IMG/VR virus record: IMGVR_UViG_3300025698_000035 | Location: 1-29,104 of that record | DNA: 29,104 nt | Strand: one strand, 5' to 3' | Source of the DNA: a virus | In this document: positions 1 through 7,912 of the stretch, one piece after another | Layout of the letters: each line of letters starts with the position of its first letter | How positions within the stretch are numbered: position 1 is the stretch's first letter | Notes under the pieces: generated by a model | What the model was told of the DNA's origin: nothing | The model's database searches: none | The model's input: only the letters and a program-made list of their open reading frames with translations | Program-made: the position numbers and the translations under genes

Positions 1-2440
1 CAGCCAAATCTGTTGCTGTACCTAATTTTACATACCAACTAAAAGTATATTCTACATTTGCTGTTAATCCTTCAACTCTCCTATAAAAATCAAAAACACT
101 ACTTGCTACGTTTAAAGTTGATGAAAAAGCAGTATTTGTTCCAAAAGCATCTAAATTATTAGTTGTTATTACTTGTGAACCTAATTTAGTCCAATTATTT
201 ACAGATTCATTTCGAAAAACTTGAGTGTCACTAAAAGGTAAATGATTAACACCAGCTGTATAACCTTCAGTTCTATTAGGAACAAATCTATCTTGACTAA
301 CCCAACTAAAACCTCCTTGCCAAATAACCTGATTATCTCGATTTCCTCTTTCATAAGAAGCTGATTGTGCACCTTCTGCTAAGTTGAATTTAGTACCATT
401 CAAATCTAAACCAAATCTTGTTCCTTCAAAAGTACCAACACTTGTTCCAGCACCTCGAACTAAACCAAAAGCATCAAGTGTAATATCAATTGCTGTTAAA
501 GTTGTTGTAGTTGTACTAACTACTATACTATCTTTTGAAACTTCTAACTTAACAACTCCACCATCTATATAGAAACGGAATCTAAATAATGAAATTACAC
601 CTTCGTCAATAATATCAGTTGTATAAAATGTAGTACCTGAATTAAAATTAAATCCAAACTTATCGTTTGCGTAAAATATCCTTGCAGCACCATTACTATT
701 AGCATAAACGTGTCCAGAACTGGCTGAAGTATCATCAATTTTCAAATACTCTTCGATATAAAACTCTTCTGTAAAGGTTACTGGTGTTTGTAATAAACCT
801 CCTCCATCAATACCATCTAATAATATTGCGTTATCATTTGCAATCCTAAAAGTGTCATCTTTATATGTACTAAATGCTGACGTATTGTACCACAAATAAG
901 GGTAGTCAGCCACGTTATAGGTGTTCCCGACTCTTAGTGCATCAATATTACAAAAGTCGTCTGTGTCCTTTAAAATCGTTGCAGCATTCTTATAGAAAGT
1001 ATAAAAGTCGTGTATAACATCTACGTCAATATTTGCATAAAATTCAGTTTCATTCTTCCAATTCTTAAAGTATTCGTATCGACTTGTACTTGCTTTCTTA
1101 TAAAATTCGTATTGCCCGTGCGTTCGTGAACCATCAATATAAGAAATGTCTTTATAGAAATCGTATTGTGTATTTGATGATTCGTTTATGCTCGACACAC
1201 CTAAATTCTTAAAGAATTGTGGTAAACTAACTCCTGTATCGAATGATAATGGAATACCAACAATTGAATAAGGTAGATTTACACCTGCTGTTGGTGAAAC
1301 ATATGTTTTTTGGTAATCTGAAGCAATTTCTTCCTGTAACTGTACGCCCCATACCCAAAAACCACCTGTTCCATCTCTTGTTGTAATTGAACTGGCTCTA
1401 ACTCTTAAAATAGTTTCTCCGGCTGGTTTTGTAAAAGTTGCTTGTATTCTAACCCATTCATTTGTAAGAGAAAAACCAGTACTGAAATATGTTACAGTTG
1501 ATGGTGAATTTGTAACTAAGAACCTCTGTGTTGTTCCTGTCCAATCCTTATTCTTAACATACATACTTAATGTATATACAGTTTCTTGTGTTGGTACGTT
1601 AATATTAACTGGTACGTTTCCATTATTCCCTGTAGGTAAGAATAAATCGGCTGTTGTTGTTCCATCTGGAGCAACTGTATCATTTGCAGTTATTGTACAG
1701 TTTGTTTTTGTCCAAAAGCTATCATCTAAATTCTCTGAATGTGCAATATAATTTACACCTAAAGTATAACCATCTATAAAGTTTGGGAAATATTCGTTTT
1801 GTTCTTTCCATTCATAACCTCCATTCCAAGTAATCTGTTTGGTTTGGTCATCTTTTGCGTAAGATGTTGTACTTGCTCCCTCAGCAATAGGAAATTCAGT
1901 AATGCTTCCATCTATCTGAAGTTTTAAACCATACAATTTACCATCAAATGGATGAGATGTATTGTTTGAACTACTACCCACTTTCATTTCATTTCCTGCT
2001 GTTGGATTAAAGTTTTTGTTTATTAAATTAACATCTGTTTCTGTACCTTTTAAAACATCATCAATAAAAAGCCGTCCTGTTCCTGTTGAATTATCAAAAT
2101 CTAATCTTAATAAATGCGGCAACCCGTCATTTTCGTTGTAAGCAACATTTGAAAACTCAATATAATTACCATTTCCATCGCAAATAGCTGTGTTTCCATA
2201 ATCATTTCCATTTGTTACCGATAACTGTATTCCCCTGTTGGTTAAAAGACTCCCTGTTCCTCTTGTGTCAAAAATTATCCATTCGTTGTCTGTGGTTTCA
2301 ATATACATTTCAATAGAAAAACTTACAGAATCAAAATCAAATAAAGATTTATCTAATGTTCCATAAGCACTACCATTTAATTGAACGCAATTATCTGCTG
2401 CTCCAATACTTTTTAAATAATCTGTTTGATTCGTTGTCAT
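1..2440 (-). CDS. Receptor-binding / tail fibre protein, N-terminal 813 residues (continues across circle junction)
   Basis: This is the 5' part of one 1125-codon gene that leaves the window at base 1 and continues in the same frame at 29030 down to 28093. The frame is open with no stop, and ATG at 2440 is the start. Residues about 1-190 look like a concanavalin/LamG lectin-type beta sandwich, and about 235-390 like a carbohydrate-binding jelly-roll (WVWGVQLQEE near its end). Residues about 420-485 hold a series of aromatic motifs (QYDFYK, QYEFYK, RYEYFK, FYTFYK). A second lectin-like domain covers about 530-690 and a second binding-like domain starts near 740. The bridging segment is duplicated: AEGA...SYA...ITWNGGYEW...GYTLGVN near 180-230 and AEGA...SYE...VIWQGGFSW...GYTAGVN near 683-735. 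I infer a trimeric or multimeric surface-glycan-binding fibre. Domain identities rest on pattern, not on a search. Confidence 0.75.
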   Translation of the reverse strand, partial: MTTNQTDYLKSIGAADNCVQLNGSAYGTLDKSLFDFDSVSFSIEMYIETTDNEWIIFDTRGTGSLLTNRGIQLSVTNGNDYGNTAICDGNGNYIEFSNVAYNENDGLPHLLRLDFDNSTGTGRLFIDDVLKGTETDVNLINKNFNPTAGNEMKVGSSSNNTSHPFDGKLYGLKLQIDGSITEFPIAEGASTTSYAKDDQTKQITWNGGYEWKEQNEYFPNFIDGYTLGVNYIAHSENLDDSFWTKTNCTITANDTVAPDGTTTADLFLPTGNNGNVPVNINVPTQETVYTLSMYVKNKDWTGTTQRFLVTNSPSTVTYFSTGFSLTNEWVRIQATFTKPAGETILRVRASSITTRDGTGGFWVWGVQLQEEIASDYQKTYVSPTAGVNLPYSIVGIPLSFDTGVSLPQFFKNLGVSSINESSNTQYDFYKDISYIDGSRTHGQYEFYKKASTSRYEYFKNWKNETEFYANIDVDVIHDFYTFYKNAATILKDTDDFCNIDALRVGNTYNVADYPYLWYNTSAFSTYKDDTFRIANDNAILLDGIDGGGLLQTPVTFTEEFYIEEYLKIDDTSASSGHVYANSNGAARIFYANDKFGFNFNSGTTFYTTDIIDEGVISLFRFRFYIDGGVVKLEVSKDSIVVSTTTTTLTAIDITLDAFGLVRGAGTSVGTFEGTRFGLDLNGTKFNLAEGAQSASYERGNRDNQVIWQGGFSWVSQDRFVPNRTEGYTAGVNHLPFSDTQVFRNESVNNWTKLGSQVITTNNLDAFGTNTAFSSTLNVASSVFDFYRRVEGLTANVEYTFSWYVKLGTATDLA

Positions 2441-2489
2441 ATAATTATGTTTACGTCTAAGTTGTCTTTTTTTAGTTCTTAGATTCGTT

Positions 2490-2882
2490 TTATGTTTTTT
2501 GCGACACGCTGTCGTCTATTGCATCCTCTGAATGATTTTCATCTAAGGCATCTAAAATAAATACTACAAATTCACCTAAACCAGTAAGTGAATTATCTCT
2601 TTTATTCTTACCTAATGCACTCGAAACAGTTTCGTCCATATTACCAAACTTGTTATATGCTCCACGTCTTATCAAAGTATTATCGAATAACGTTTTACAT
2701 ATTGCGTTTCCTGTCTGGTCAATACTTAAAGCAATCTTTTTAAAATATCTTACAAGGCTTTGTCCTCTTGTCTTTACAATTGAATGTATTATTTCAAATG
2801 CAACTGCAAAAGGAGCCAAGAACACGATTAAACTTATTGCGATAACTATTAGTAACGCACTTTTTATAATCTTATATATCAT
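2490..2882 (-). CDS. Small conserved phage membrane protein, 130 aa
   Basis: The function is unknown. I start it at ATG 2882 (MIYKIIKSALL), which leaves 14 bp after the upstream gene; an ATG at 2927 would add 15 residues and overlap that gene by 31 bp. An N-terminal hydrophobic segment (about residues 7-29) is followed by a basic stretch. Then comes a cytoplasmic-looking domain with DQTGNA, NKFGNMDETVSSALGKN and LDALDENHSED. I associate the FG..DETxSSxLGKN...LD..DxNH pattern with short proteins that are widespread in tailed phages and have no assigned role. It lies between the head connector and the receptor-binding protein. A membrane or host-takeover role is possible but not shown. Confidence 0.65.
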   Translation of the reverse strand: MIYKIIKSALLIVIAISLIVFLAPFAVAFEIIHSIVKTRGQSLVRYFKKIALSIDQTGNAICKTLFDNTLIRRGAYNKFGNMDETVSSALGKNKRDNSLTGLGEFVVFILDALDENHSEDAIDDSVSQKT

Positions 2883-2896
2883 TTCTTTATGTTTTG

Positions 2897-3451
2897 TTAT
2901 TTGGGCAAGTCCAGACCAAATGTACATTCTTCAAGACCACCATCACCAACGTATATACCTCCTATCATATTTCTACTGTGACTAGGTTTTAATTTGTCTA
3001 TCGTTGCATTCGTTATGTACTCTGGATATATGTCTGTGTGTTGTTTTAAGTACGATATAAGACGTTGATTGTAAAAGGAAGCTAAGTCATACACCGTTGA
3101 ACGAAGATACTTTAAATCGCTTAAATCACCTGCATCACTATATTCACTTTTACCCTTAACAATAGATTTATTCGTAAGTTTCAATGATATAAAAGGCATC
3201 ACTTCATATACAGTCCATTCATTCAAACAAGGTACAATATATTTATCTAATAATAGCTTATATGTTGCTGTCAATTGGTCGTTTTTAACATCAGACAATA
3301 GTTTATCATATAAGTCTGTACCCAACATTTCGTGTATGTGAGTAAATTGTGCTTTTTGAATATAAGGGGCAATCAATTTGTCATCCACGTTATCTTGTAT
3401 CGCAGAACTATTCTTTACGCTTTTTGGAGTTGTCAATAATACTAATCCCAT
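2897..3451 (-). CDS. Putative head-tail connector / adaptor protein, 184 aa
   Basis: It follows the portal gene directly. I prefer ATG 3451 (MGLVLLTTPKS) to an upstream TTG at 3490, because the ATG lies just beyond the portal stop and the TTG extension overlaps the portal. The protein is mostly helical, with a segment IAPYIQKAQFTHIHEMLGTDLYDKL typical of connector-like proteins in Bacteroidota phages (DUF6712-like). It ends in a short glycine-rich tail (GGIYVGDGGLEE). By position it should bind the portal ring in the capsid vertex and provide the tail docking surface. The family recognition is from memory and the exact role is inferred from context. Confidence 0.55.
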   Translation of the reverse strand: MGLVLLTTPKSVKNSSAIQDNVDDKLIAPYIQKAQFTHIHEMLGTDLYDKLLSDVKNDQLTATYKLLLDKYIVPCLNEWTVYEVMPFISLKLTNKSIVKGKSEYSDAGDLSDLKYLRSTVYDLASFYNQRLISYLKQHTDIYPEYITNATIDKLKPSHSRNMIGGIYVGDGGLEECTFGLDLPK

Positions 3452-3455
3452 ATTT

Positions 3456-4568
3456 TTAGTCGTTTGTTTCTTCAATCGAACTAAAGTCAATTGAATAATC
3501 TTTTAAATCGAGTTCTTCAGTCACACCAGCAAACTTAGCAATCTTTTGTAATTGTCTTAATAATATGCTTTGTTTACCCGATATATAAGTAGATTGAAAT
3601 ATTGCTAATGCTTCTAACATTTCAGACTTACCACCAAGACTACCAGCTTCTCGAATGCCAAATAGCATAGGTGACGTGACCGAGTGTCCAATAAATATTT
3701 CAGTTTGCATTTCTTTATGTATCAATATAAATCGTTCGTCAGAGTCGTTTAAATTGATTGGTGTTAGTTCTGGTGCTTGGTCTTTACCCTCAGTAAATGT
3801 GATAAGTACTTTACTTGCATTTGATGAACCTGCAAATTTTCTAGTTAGTTTTCTGTGTGCTTCGTCCATTGCTTTTGCTGTTGGTACACCAGTTGCTATA
3901 TTAAGCATAAATGATGGAGTAAAACCATTTTGAACACCAGACAAATGAAAATTAGAAATCTCACCATCTAATTCAATCCAATTAAGAGTTGAACTGTAAT
4001 ATGGTAAGGGGTAATAATCGACACCATTACTTTCTTCAACGTGATAAAATACTTGAGTTGTAAATTCTCTTGTATCTTTTGCTACTTTACCATTGAATCT
4101 TTTATAAGACACTGGCTTGTTTTCACCTCTACGTGTATTTGCCCAGTCTTTTGATACTAAGATGTAGTCCTCACATACGCTTAATCTTGCTTTATGAAAA
4201 GGTAACCATTCTACTTCGACAATTTTATTACCATCAATACTCCATTTTACAAATAAAGCAAATCCATTCATAATCTCTAAATCGAAATTCAAACGTATTG
4301 CAATTTCATCAATTGTTTTATCATTCCATTTATTAATATAGAAATCTTTTAATGGCTGTGTGACGGCATCTACAAATCCATTTCCGGAAGTCATATCGAC
4401 TTTTCGTGATATAATTGCTTTATGTTTATTACTTCTATTATGAAACACGTCAAGTAAATATATTGGGTACATATTGTCCTTACCATAGTCAATCCATTTA
4501 CCATTTGACGAAGTTGTAAATTTGGGTCTTTCCGCTTGTTTATTAAAGTTTAATATTTCTAAATTCAT
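3456..4568 (-). CDS. Phage portal protein, 370 aa
   Basis: It probably forms the dodecameric portal ring at the packaging vertex, through which the terminase pumps DNA. The 370-residue length is in the range of short HK97/PBSX-type portals. Seen in the sequence: an N-terminal WIDYGKDNMYPIYLLDVFHNRSNKHKAII region, a central alpha/beta core, GREFTTQ-like clip-region text, and a C-terminal helical wing with FIGHSVTSPMLFGIREAGSLGGKSEMLEALAIFQ. The SP.LFG....G.LG.KSE.LE pattern is a strong portal signature in this phage group. It lies unusually downstream of the major capsid gene rather than between terminase and protease. Start ATG 4568 has an A-rich leader. Confidence 0.8.
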   Translation of the reverse strand: MNLEILNFNKQAERPKFTTSSNGKWIDYGKDNMYPIYLLDVFHNRSNKHKAIISRKVDMTSGNGFVDAVTQPLKDFYINKWNDKTIDEIAIRLNFDLEIMNGFALFVKWSIDGNKIVEVEWLPFHKARLSVCEDYILVSKDWANTRRGENKPVSYKRFNGKVAKDTREFTTQVFYHVEESNGVDYYPLPYYSSTLNWIELDGEISNFHLSGVQNGFTPSFMLNIATGVPTAKAMDEAHRKLTRKFAGSSNASKVLITFTEGKDQAPELTPINLNDSDERFILIHKEMQTEIFIGHSVTSPMLFGIREAGSLGGKSEMLEALAIFQSTYISGKQSILLRQLQKIAKFAGVTEELDLKDYSIDFSSIEETND

Positions 4569-4591
4569 ATTATTATATATTATTTTGCCTT

Positions 4592-4963
4592 TTATGTATT
4601 ATCGCAATCGTAATAAATAACATCATTTGATGTATCGGCATACGTGATGTCTGGTTCAATACAGTTACCAATTCCAAGAATGTTAAGCAAACCAACTTCT
4701 AATATATTTGATGTAGTTGTAGGATTACCAATTGAATCATTTTCATACATCTTATAATTATAACTTCCATACTCTAAATCATTTGATATAGTCTGGAAAT
4801 CGAACTCTTGAAATACGTCTGTATTTGATATATTTATCAAATTAAAAAAAGTAAATACTTTACTGGTCTTATTTTCAATAGATATACAATACTCTGGTGC
4901 TGTTTTAGTAGGTGTTAGATAAAAAGCAATAGACTTTATCTCGTTTTTTTTAATTAAAATCAT
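4592..4963 (-). CDS. Small structural-type protein of unknown role, 123 aa
   Basis: I cannot name its function. The sequence is predicted to be mainly beta, with FYLTPTKTAPEYCISIENK, a central LEYGSYNYKMYEND segment and a late ILEVGLL strand. Short beta-sandwich proteins with a YxYxxYE...LEVGLL ending are common near head and tail genes of Bacteroidota prophages. It sits between the probable tail tube gene and the portal, separated from the former by a hairpin terminator at 4984-5015. It could be a decoration or head-tail joining protein. The start at 4963 has an A-rich leader and no Shine-Dalgarno sequence. Confidence 0.5.
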   Translation of the reverse strand: MILIKKNEIKSIAFYLTPTKTAPEYCISIENKTSKVFTFFNLINISNTDVFQEFDFQTISNDLEYGSYNYKMYENDSIGNPTTTSNILEVGLLNILGIGNCIEPDITYADTSNDVIYYDCDNT

Positions 4964-4983
4964 ATATTCGATATATTAAAAAA

Positions 4984-5015
4984 ACCCCTAAACATAAATC
5001 AATATATTTAGAGGT
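4984..5015 (-). terminator. Intrinsic terminator between tail tube gene and 123-aa gene
   Basis: In the minus-strand RNA, ACCUCUAAA pairs with UUUAGGGGU (9 bp with one G-U), and the stem is followed by a run of at least seven U. It lies 28 bp past the stop of the gene ending at 5044, so it may end or attenuate the capsid/tail-tube transcript before the portal gene. Confidence 0.65.
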
Positions 5016-5043
5016 CCTTGTAAATCTTTATTGTGTGGTATGG

Positions 5044-5550
5044 TTACGAAACTGTAAAAATACTAATATCATCAATTCGATATGCTGGTACAGGTTCTTT
5101 AGCTTGTAAGGCAATAACTACACCATTCATATCTCCGAATGCTTTACCAGTATTCATACTACCTGAAACAGTACGTACACCGTTATTCTTACCTAACAAC
5201 CAATACTCTTCACGTTGGTCTTGTATGATTACAGACATATTTGCTTGTGCTAAGACAATCAAAGTATTTCGTAATGCTGCATCATTTTTATGGAAAATCA
5301 TTCCTACATCTTGTGTAAAGAATACTGTTCCATTTTCAGTAGAAACTGTCATAGGTTGTGCAAACGAAGCTGACTCCATCTCTTGTTCAAATGTCTGATA
5401 ATCTACTGTACTTGTTGTTGCTGTAATATCTTCGGCTGTATCGAGAGTATATTCGGCTGCTGGGTCATAATTACCAATTAATACTTTTTTGACACCACCT
5501 ATACTATCTCTACATCCTAAAGCATATCCGCTTTCTATTAAACACGCCAT
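5044..5550 (-). CDS. Probable major tail tube protein, 168 aa
   Basis: It likely forms the stacked rings of the tail tube. The protein starts MACLIESGYALGCRDSIGGVKKVLIGNY and continues as a beta-rich domain with DVGMIFHKNDAALRNTLIVLAQ, a strand pair around EEYWLLGKNNG and GKAFGDMNGVVIALQAKEP. The order 'strand - helix with LAQ - YWLLG - GxAFGDMNG' is one I associate with small tail-tube-like proteins encoded just after capsid genes in Bacteroidota phages. It lies 71 bp downstream of the major capsid gene, behind a hairpin. The alternative is a head decoration protein; the length fits either. Confidence 0.5.
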   Translation of the reverse strand: MACLIESGYALGCRDSIGGVKKVLIGNYDPAAEYTLDTAEDITATTSTVDYQTFEQEMESASFAQPMTVSTENGTVFFTQDVGMIFHKNDAALRNTLIVLAQANMSVIIQDQREEYWLLGKNNGVRTVSGSMNTGKAFGDMNGVVIALQAKEPVPAYRIDDISIFTVS

Positions 5551-5570
5551 ATATTTTATATTTTTATAAG

Positions 5571-5602
5571 AAGCCCTTTATAACCTAAGTCATAAAAGGC
5601 TT
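5571..5602. terminator. Hairpin after the major capsid gene, possible terminator
   Basis: Arms 5571-5584 and 5589-5602 pair over 14 bp in minus-strand RNA, with two G-U pairs and a CUAA-type tetraloop. The minus-strand 3' side is only moderately U-rich (CUUCUUAU), while the plus-strand side has five U. This suggests partial termination that would set capsid above downstream gene expression. Confidence 0.5.
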
Positions 5603-5621
5603 TTTATTCTTAATTTTTTGA

Positions 5622-6545
5622 TTACGCTCCTGTGTACATAACTACGTAAGTAATAAATTCAACCTGAACACCAATCTTGAATTTAGAAATAAATCTTACT
5701 TCGTCATTATCCTGAGAATAAAATAATTTGAAATCTTCTGCATCATCAACTAAGTCAGTTCCAACTACGATATTTGAAGCTGGCGATAAAACTAAACGAT
5801 TGATTCCTCGTAAACCTCTAACTGCCATTACTTTCACATTTGTACCTGGGTGCATTTGTGAGAAGTTGTCACCTTGATTTTCTGCTCCTGTATAGTGAAA
5901 CAGGTTAGCATCTCTCAACGCTTTTGCATAAGTACGATAGTTAGCATAAGACATAAACAAAACTAAGTCCTCTGAATCAATAACGTCCTCATTCAACTTA
6001 CCAATCATTTCATCTACTGTATCAATAATATTTGCACTAAATGTAGCAATTGTATAAGTACCACTATATGGAGAAGTAACTTCTGCATCAAGTAATTTTA
6101 CTAAACCATTTGCTAATTCGAGATTACCAGAACCACTATCTTTATCGCCTTTCCAAATTAAATCTTCGATAAGTGCCTTTAGTAAATCTCTTTTGTTTTC
6201 TGCGAAGATTTGTTCAAATGGTAACTCCTCATTATATGAACCGGGATTCATCATAGTGGAAGTGTAGAAATCTTCTAAGTCATTCAAACAAAAAGATTCG
6301 TTGATTTTGATGTCATCAACTGTAATTGTACGCTGTGTCAAACTTGTTGAACCTGCTGAATTAAATCCACACGCTCCGGCTTGTGCTGTTAAACTTGAAC
6401 TCAAACGATTAATTGTCGCTGAATGTTTAATCTCTCCCTTTACTCGTACTGTTTCAACAGTTCTACCTGTAAGTACTGCTTCTTTAATTAACTCACCACT
6501 GTGTTGGTCAGTATATTCGCTCAACCCTGATAAATTTAATGCCAT
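5622..6545 (-). CDS. Major capsid protein, 307 aa
   Basis: This is the likely HK97-fold shell protein. Evidence: the position after an XkdF-like protease and an acidic scaffold, a length of about 300 residues, and characteristic text such as GLSEYTDQHSGELIKEAVLTGRTVETV at the N-terminus, NESFCLNDLEDFYTS and FAENKRDLLKALIEDLIWKGD in the middle, and a C-terminal beta strand EVRFISKFKIGVQVEFITYVV. The protein has no long acidic delta domain at its N-terminus, which agrees with a separate scaffold gene. Start ATG 6545 lies 4 bp from the scaffold stop. A hairpin follows the stop. Confident from context and pattern, though no search was run. Confidence 0.8.
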   Translation of the reverse strand: MALNLSGLSEYTDQHSGELIKEAVLTGRTVETVRVKGEIKHSATINRLSSSLTAQAGACGFNSAGSTSLTQRTITVDDIKINESFCLNDLEDFYTSTMMNPGSYNEELPFEQIFAENKRDLLKALIEDLIWKGDKDSGSGNLELANGLVKLLDAEVTSPYSGTYTIATFSANIIDTVDEMIGKLNEDVIDSEDLVLFMSYANYRTYAKALRDANLFHYTGAENQGDNFSQMHPGTNVKVMAVRGLRGINRLVLSPASNIVVGTDLVDDAEDFKLFYSQDNDEVRFISKFKIGVQVEFITYVVMYTGA

Positions 6546-6549
6546 AGTC

Positions 6550-7173
6550 TTATTTGTTTTTTCTTATATTACGAATAGATTCCAAAGTTGATAATTTGTT
6601 TTCTGCTGTAATATGTGTTTTAAATTTTTGTGTAATAGGTTTTGTATCGGCTGGTGTTTCTCCAACGTATTTTTCTAAAATTGATACGAAGTGTTCTTGA
6701 ATAGTTCGCATTTCTGCAATTTGCTCCCCATAAACAGAAACTCGATTAATTAATGTTTCAACTTGTGTAACATAATTATACTCTGGTTCTTTAGGTTCTT
6801 CTTCCGCTTCTACTTCAACTTCAGTTTCTGCTTCAAATTCCTCTGTGTCGGCTGGTTTGTCGTCTTCTAAGTCTTCTGCTTCAACATCAATTGGTTCAAC
6901 TACTGTTATCACCCCATTTGCAATTGTAAACGTATTACTATCAAAAATATAATCACCATCTAACGAATCATCTTCGATTAAAGTTACCGTTTCACCATCA
7001 TCACTAACAGTAGAAACTGCTAACCCTACTTCAAGTACATCTCCTTCAACTCGGATTGTAGCATCATCTAAGGGAATGTCAAGATATTTAATCTCTTGGG
7101 TTTCTTCAGTATCTTCTTTCGCTCGAAAATGTAAAAGGTCTTTAATCTTTTTTAAAATTTCGTGTTTTTCCAT
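6550..7173 (-). CDS. Putative capsid scaffolding protein, 207 aa
   Basis: The protein is strongly acidic, with a mid-section of alternating Glu, Asp and Val (DVEAEDLEDDKPADTEE, EVEVEAEEEPKEPE, about residues 96-130). A predicted coiled-coil C-terminal helix (YVTQVETLINRVSVYGEQIAEMRTIQEHF) leads to a basic tail (RNIRKNK). An acidic middle with a basic helical C-terminus is the usual layout of scaffolds that bind the inner face of the procapsid. It lies between the prohead protease and the capsid protein, the standard scaffold position. The sequence itself is not conserved enough to name a family; the role is inferred from composition and place. Confidence 0.6.
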   Translation of the reverse strand: MEKHEILKKIKDLLHFRAKEDTEETQEIKYLDIPLDDATIRVEGDVLEVGLAVSTVSDDGETVTLIEDDSLDGDYIFDSNTFTIANGVITVVEPIDVEAEDLEDDKPADTEEFEAETEVEVEAEEEPKEPEYNYVTQVETLINRVSVYGEQIAEMRTIQEHFVSILEKYVGETPADTKPITQKFKTHITAENKLSTLESIRNIRKNK

Positions 7174-7191
7174 ATTTATTTAAGTTATTAC

Positions 7192-7215
7192 AACTTTATA
7201 TATATATATAAAGTT
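7192..7215. repeat. 24-bp perfect A+T palindrome in scaffold leader
   Basis: AACTTTA, a TA-repeat core and TAAAGTT form a perfect self-complementary 24-mer. It starts 13 bp after the protease stop and ends 19 bp before the scaffold ATG. No U-run follows it on the minus strand, so it is a poor terminator for the phage genes. It could be a protein-binding site, an mRNA 5' stabilising hairpin, or chance in A+T-rich DNA. Confidence 0.5.
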
Positions 7216-7227
7216 TTTGTTTGGTTT

Positions 7228-7860
7228 TTAGTCTTTAACTACTTCCGCAATCTTAATCTTAATCGCTTCGTATATTTCCTCGTCGGACATTTCACTATTA
7301 AACAATTCAAGTAAATGATTAAATACTTGTTGTGTTTCATCTACTGGTGTTGCAGTCGCTTTAATTTCAACTGAAAACCCTTTAAGAATACCACTCTTTA
7401 AAAAGTCTTCCCAAACTGCATCATTATCTACTTTCATACTAACTACCCAATCACCTGCACGTATGTCACTCAATCCAAGTGTCATAGTTTTGTCAATTTC
7501 TGGGTCATATACAATCCAGGACTCAAATACGAATACATCTGAAACTTCGTATTTGTGTTCCAAATTAGTATCGTTCGTGTTTTGTCCTTTCTTAAAGTAT
7601 AATTCACAGGCTTTGACAACTGTTTCCTCACTAAAATACCCATAATACAATTCTTCATTCTCGTCTAGTCTGGCAATCTTTATATTAGGTCGCATAGCAA
7701 CACCTGTTACAATACGTTTATCTTCGTTTGTCACTTTAAATTTTAATTCAGCTTCTTTAAATAACATAAAGTCACTTTCCATTGCTGGTTCAGTAACTAA
7801 ACTGATTCGTTGTACTTCTCCAGTTATATCATCTAAGGTCCATTCTATTAATTTGTCCAT
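7228..7860 (-). CDS. XkdF-like prohead serine protease, 210 aa
   Basis: It probably cleaves scaffold and capsid precursors during head maturation. The text VTGVAMRPNIKIARL...YYGYFSEETVVKACELYFKK, followed by NLEHKYEV, VFESWIVYDPE and GDWVVSMKVDND, is the typical run of PBSX XkdF-type phage proteases. The candidate catalytic residues are His102 (LEH) and Ser163 (KGFSVEIK), in the H...GFS order seen in HK97-type prohead proteases. The length of 210 aa is normal. It sits 52 bp after the tape measure gene and upstream of scaffold and capsid genes. The tape measure to protease junction is atypical and supports block rearrangement of the late genes. Confidence 0.75.
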   Translation of the reverse strand: MDKLIEWTLDDITGEVQRISLVTEPAMESDFMLFKEAELKFKVTNEDKRIVTGVAMRPNIKIARLDENEELYYGYFSEETVVKACELYFKKGQNTNDTNLEHKYEVSDVFVFESWIVYDPEIDKTMTLGLSDIRAGDWVVSMKVDNDAVWEDFLKSGILKGFSVEIKATATPVDETQQVFNHLLELFNSEMSDEEIYEAIKIKIAEVVKD

Positions 7861-7912
7861 TGCTTATCGTTTTATTTATTTATCATTTTATATAATATAT
7901 CTTTTGATATTT

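Noticed and set aside
1-74. 74-bp end repeat as a true direct terminal repeat of a linear virion genome
   Set aside because: It lies inside a gene that is only intact when the ends are fused, so a circular or permuted assembly overlap is simpler. A physical end cannot be fully excluded without read-end data.
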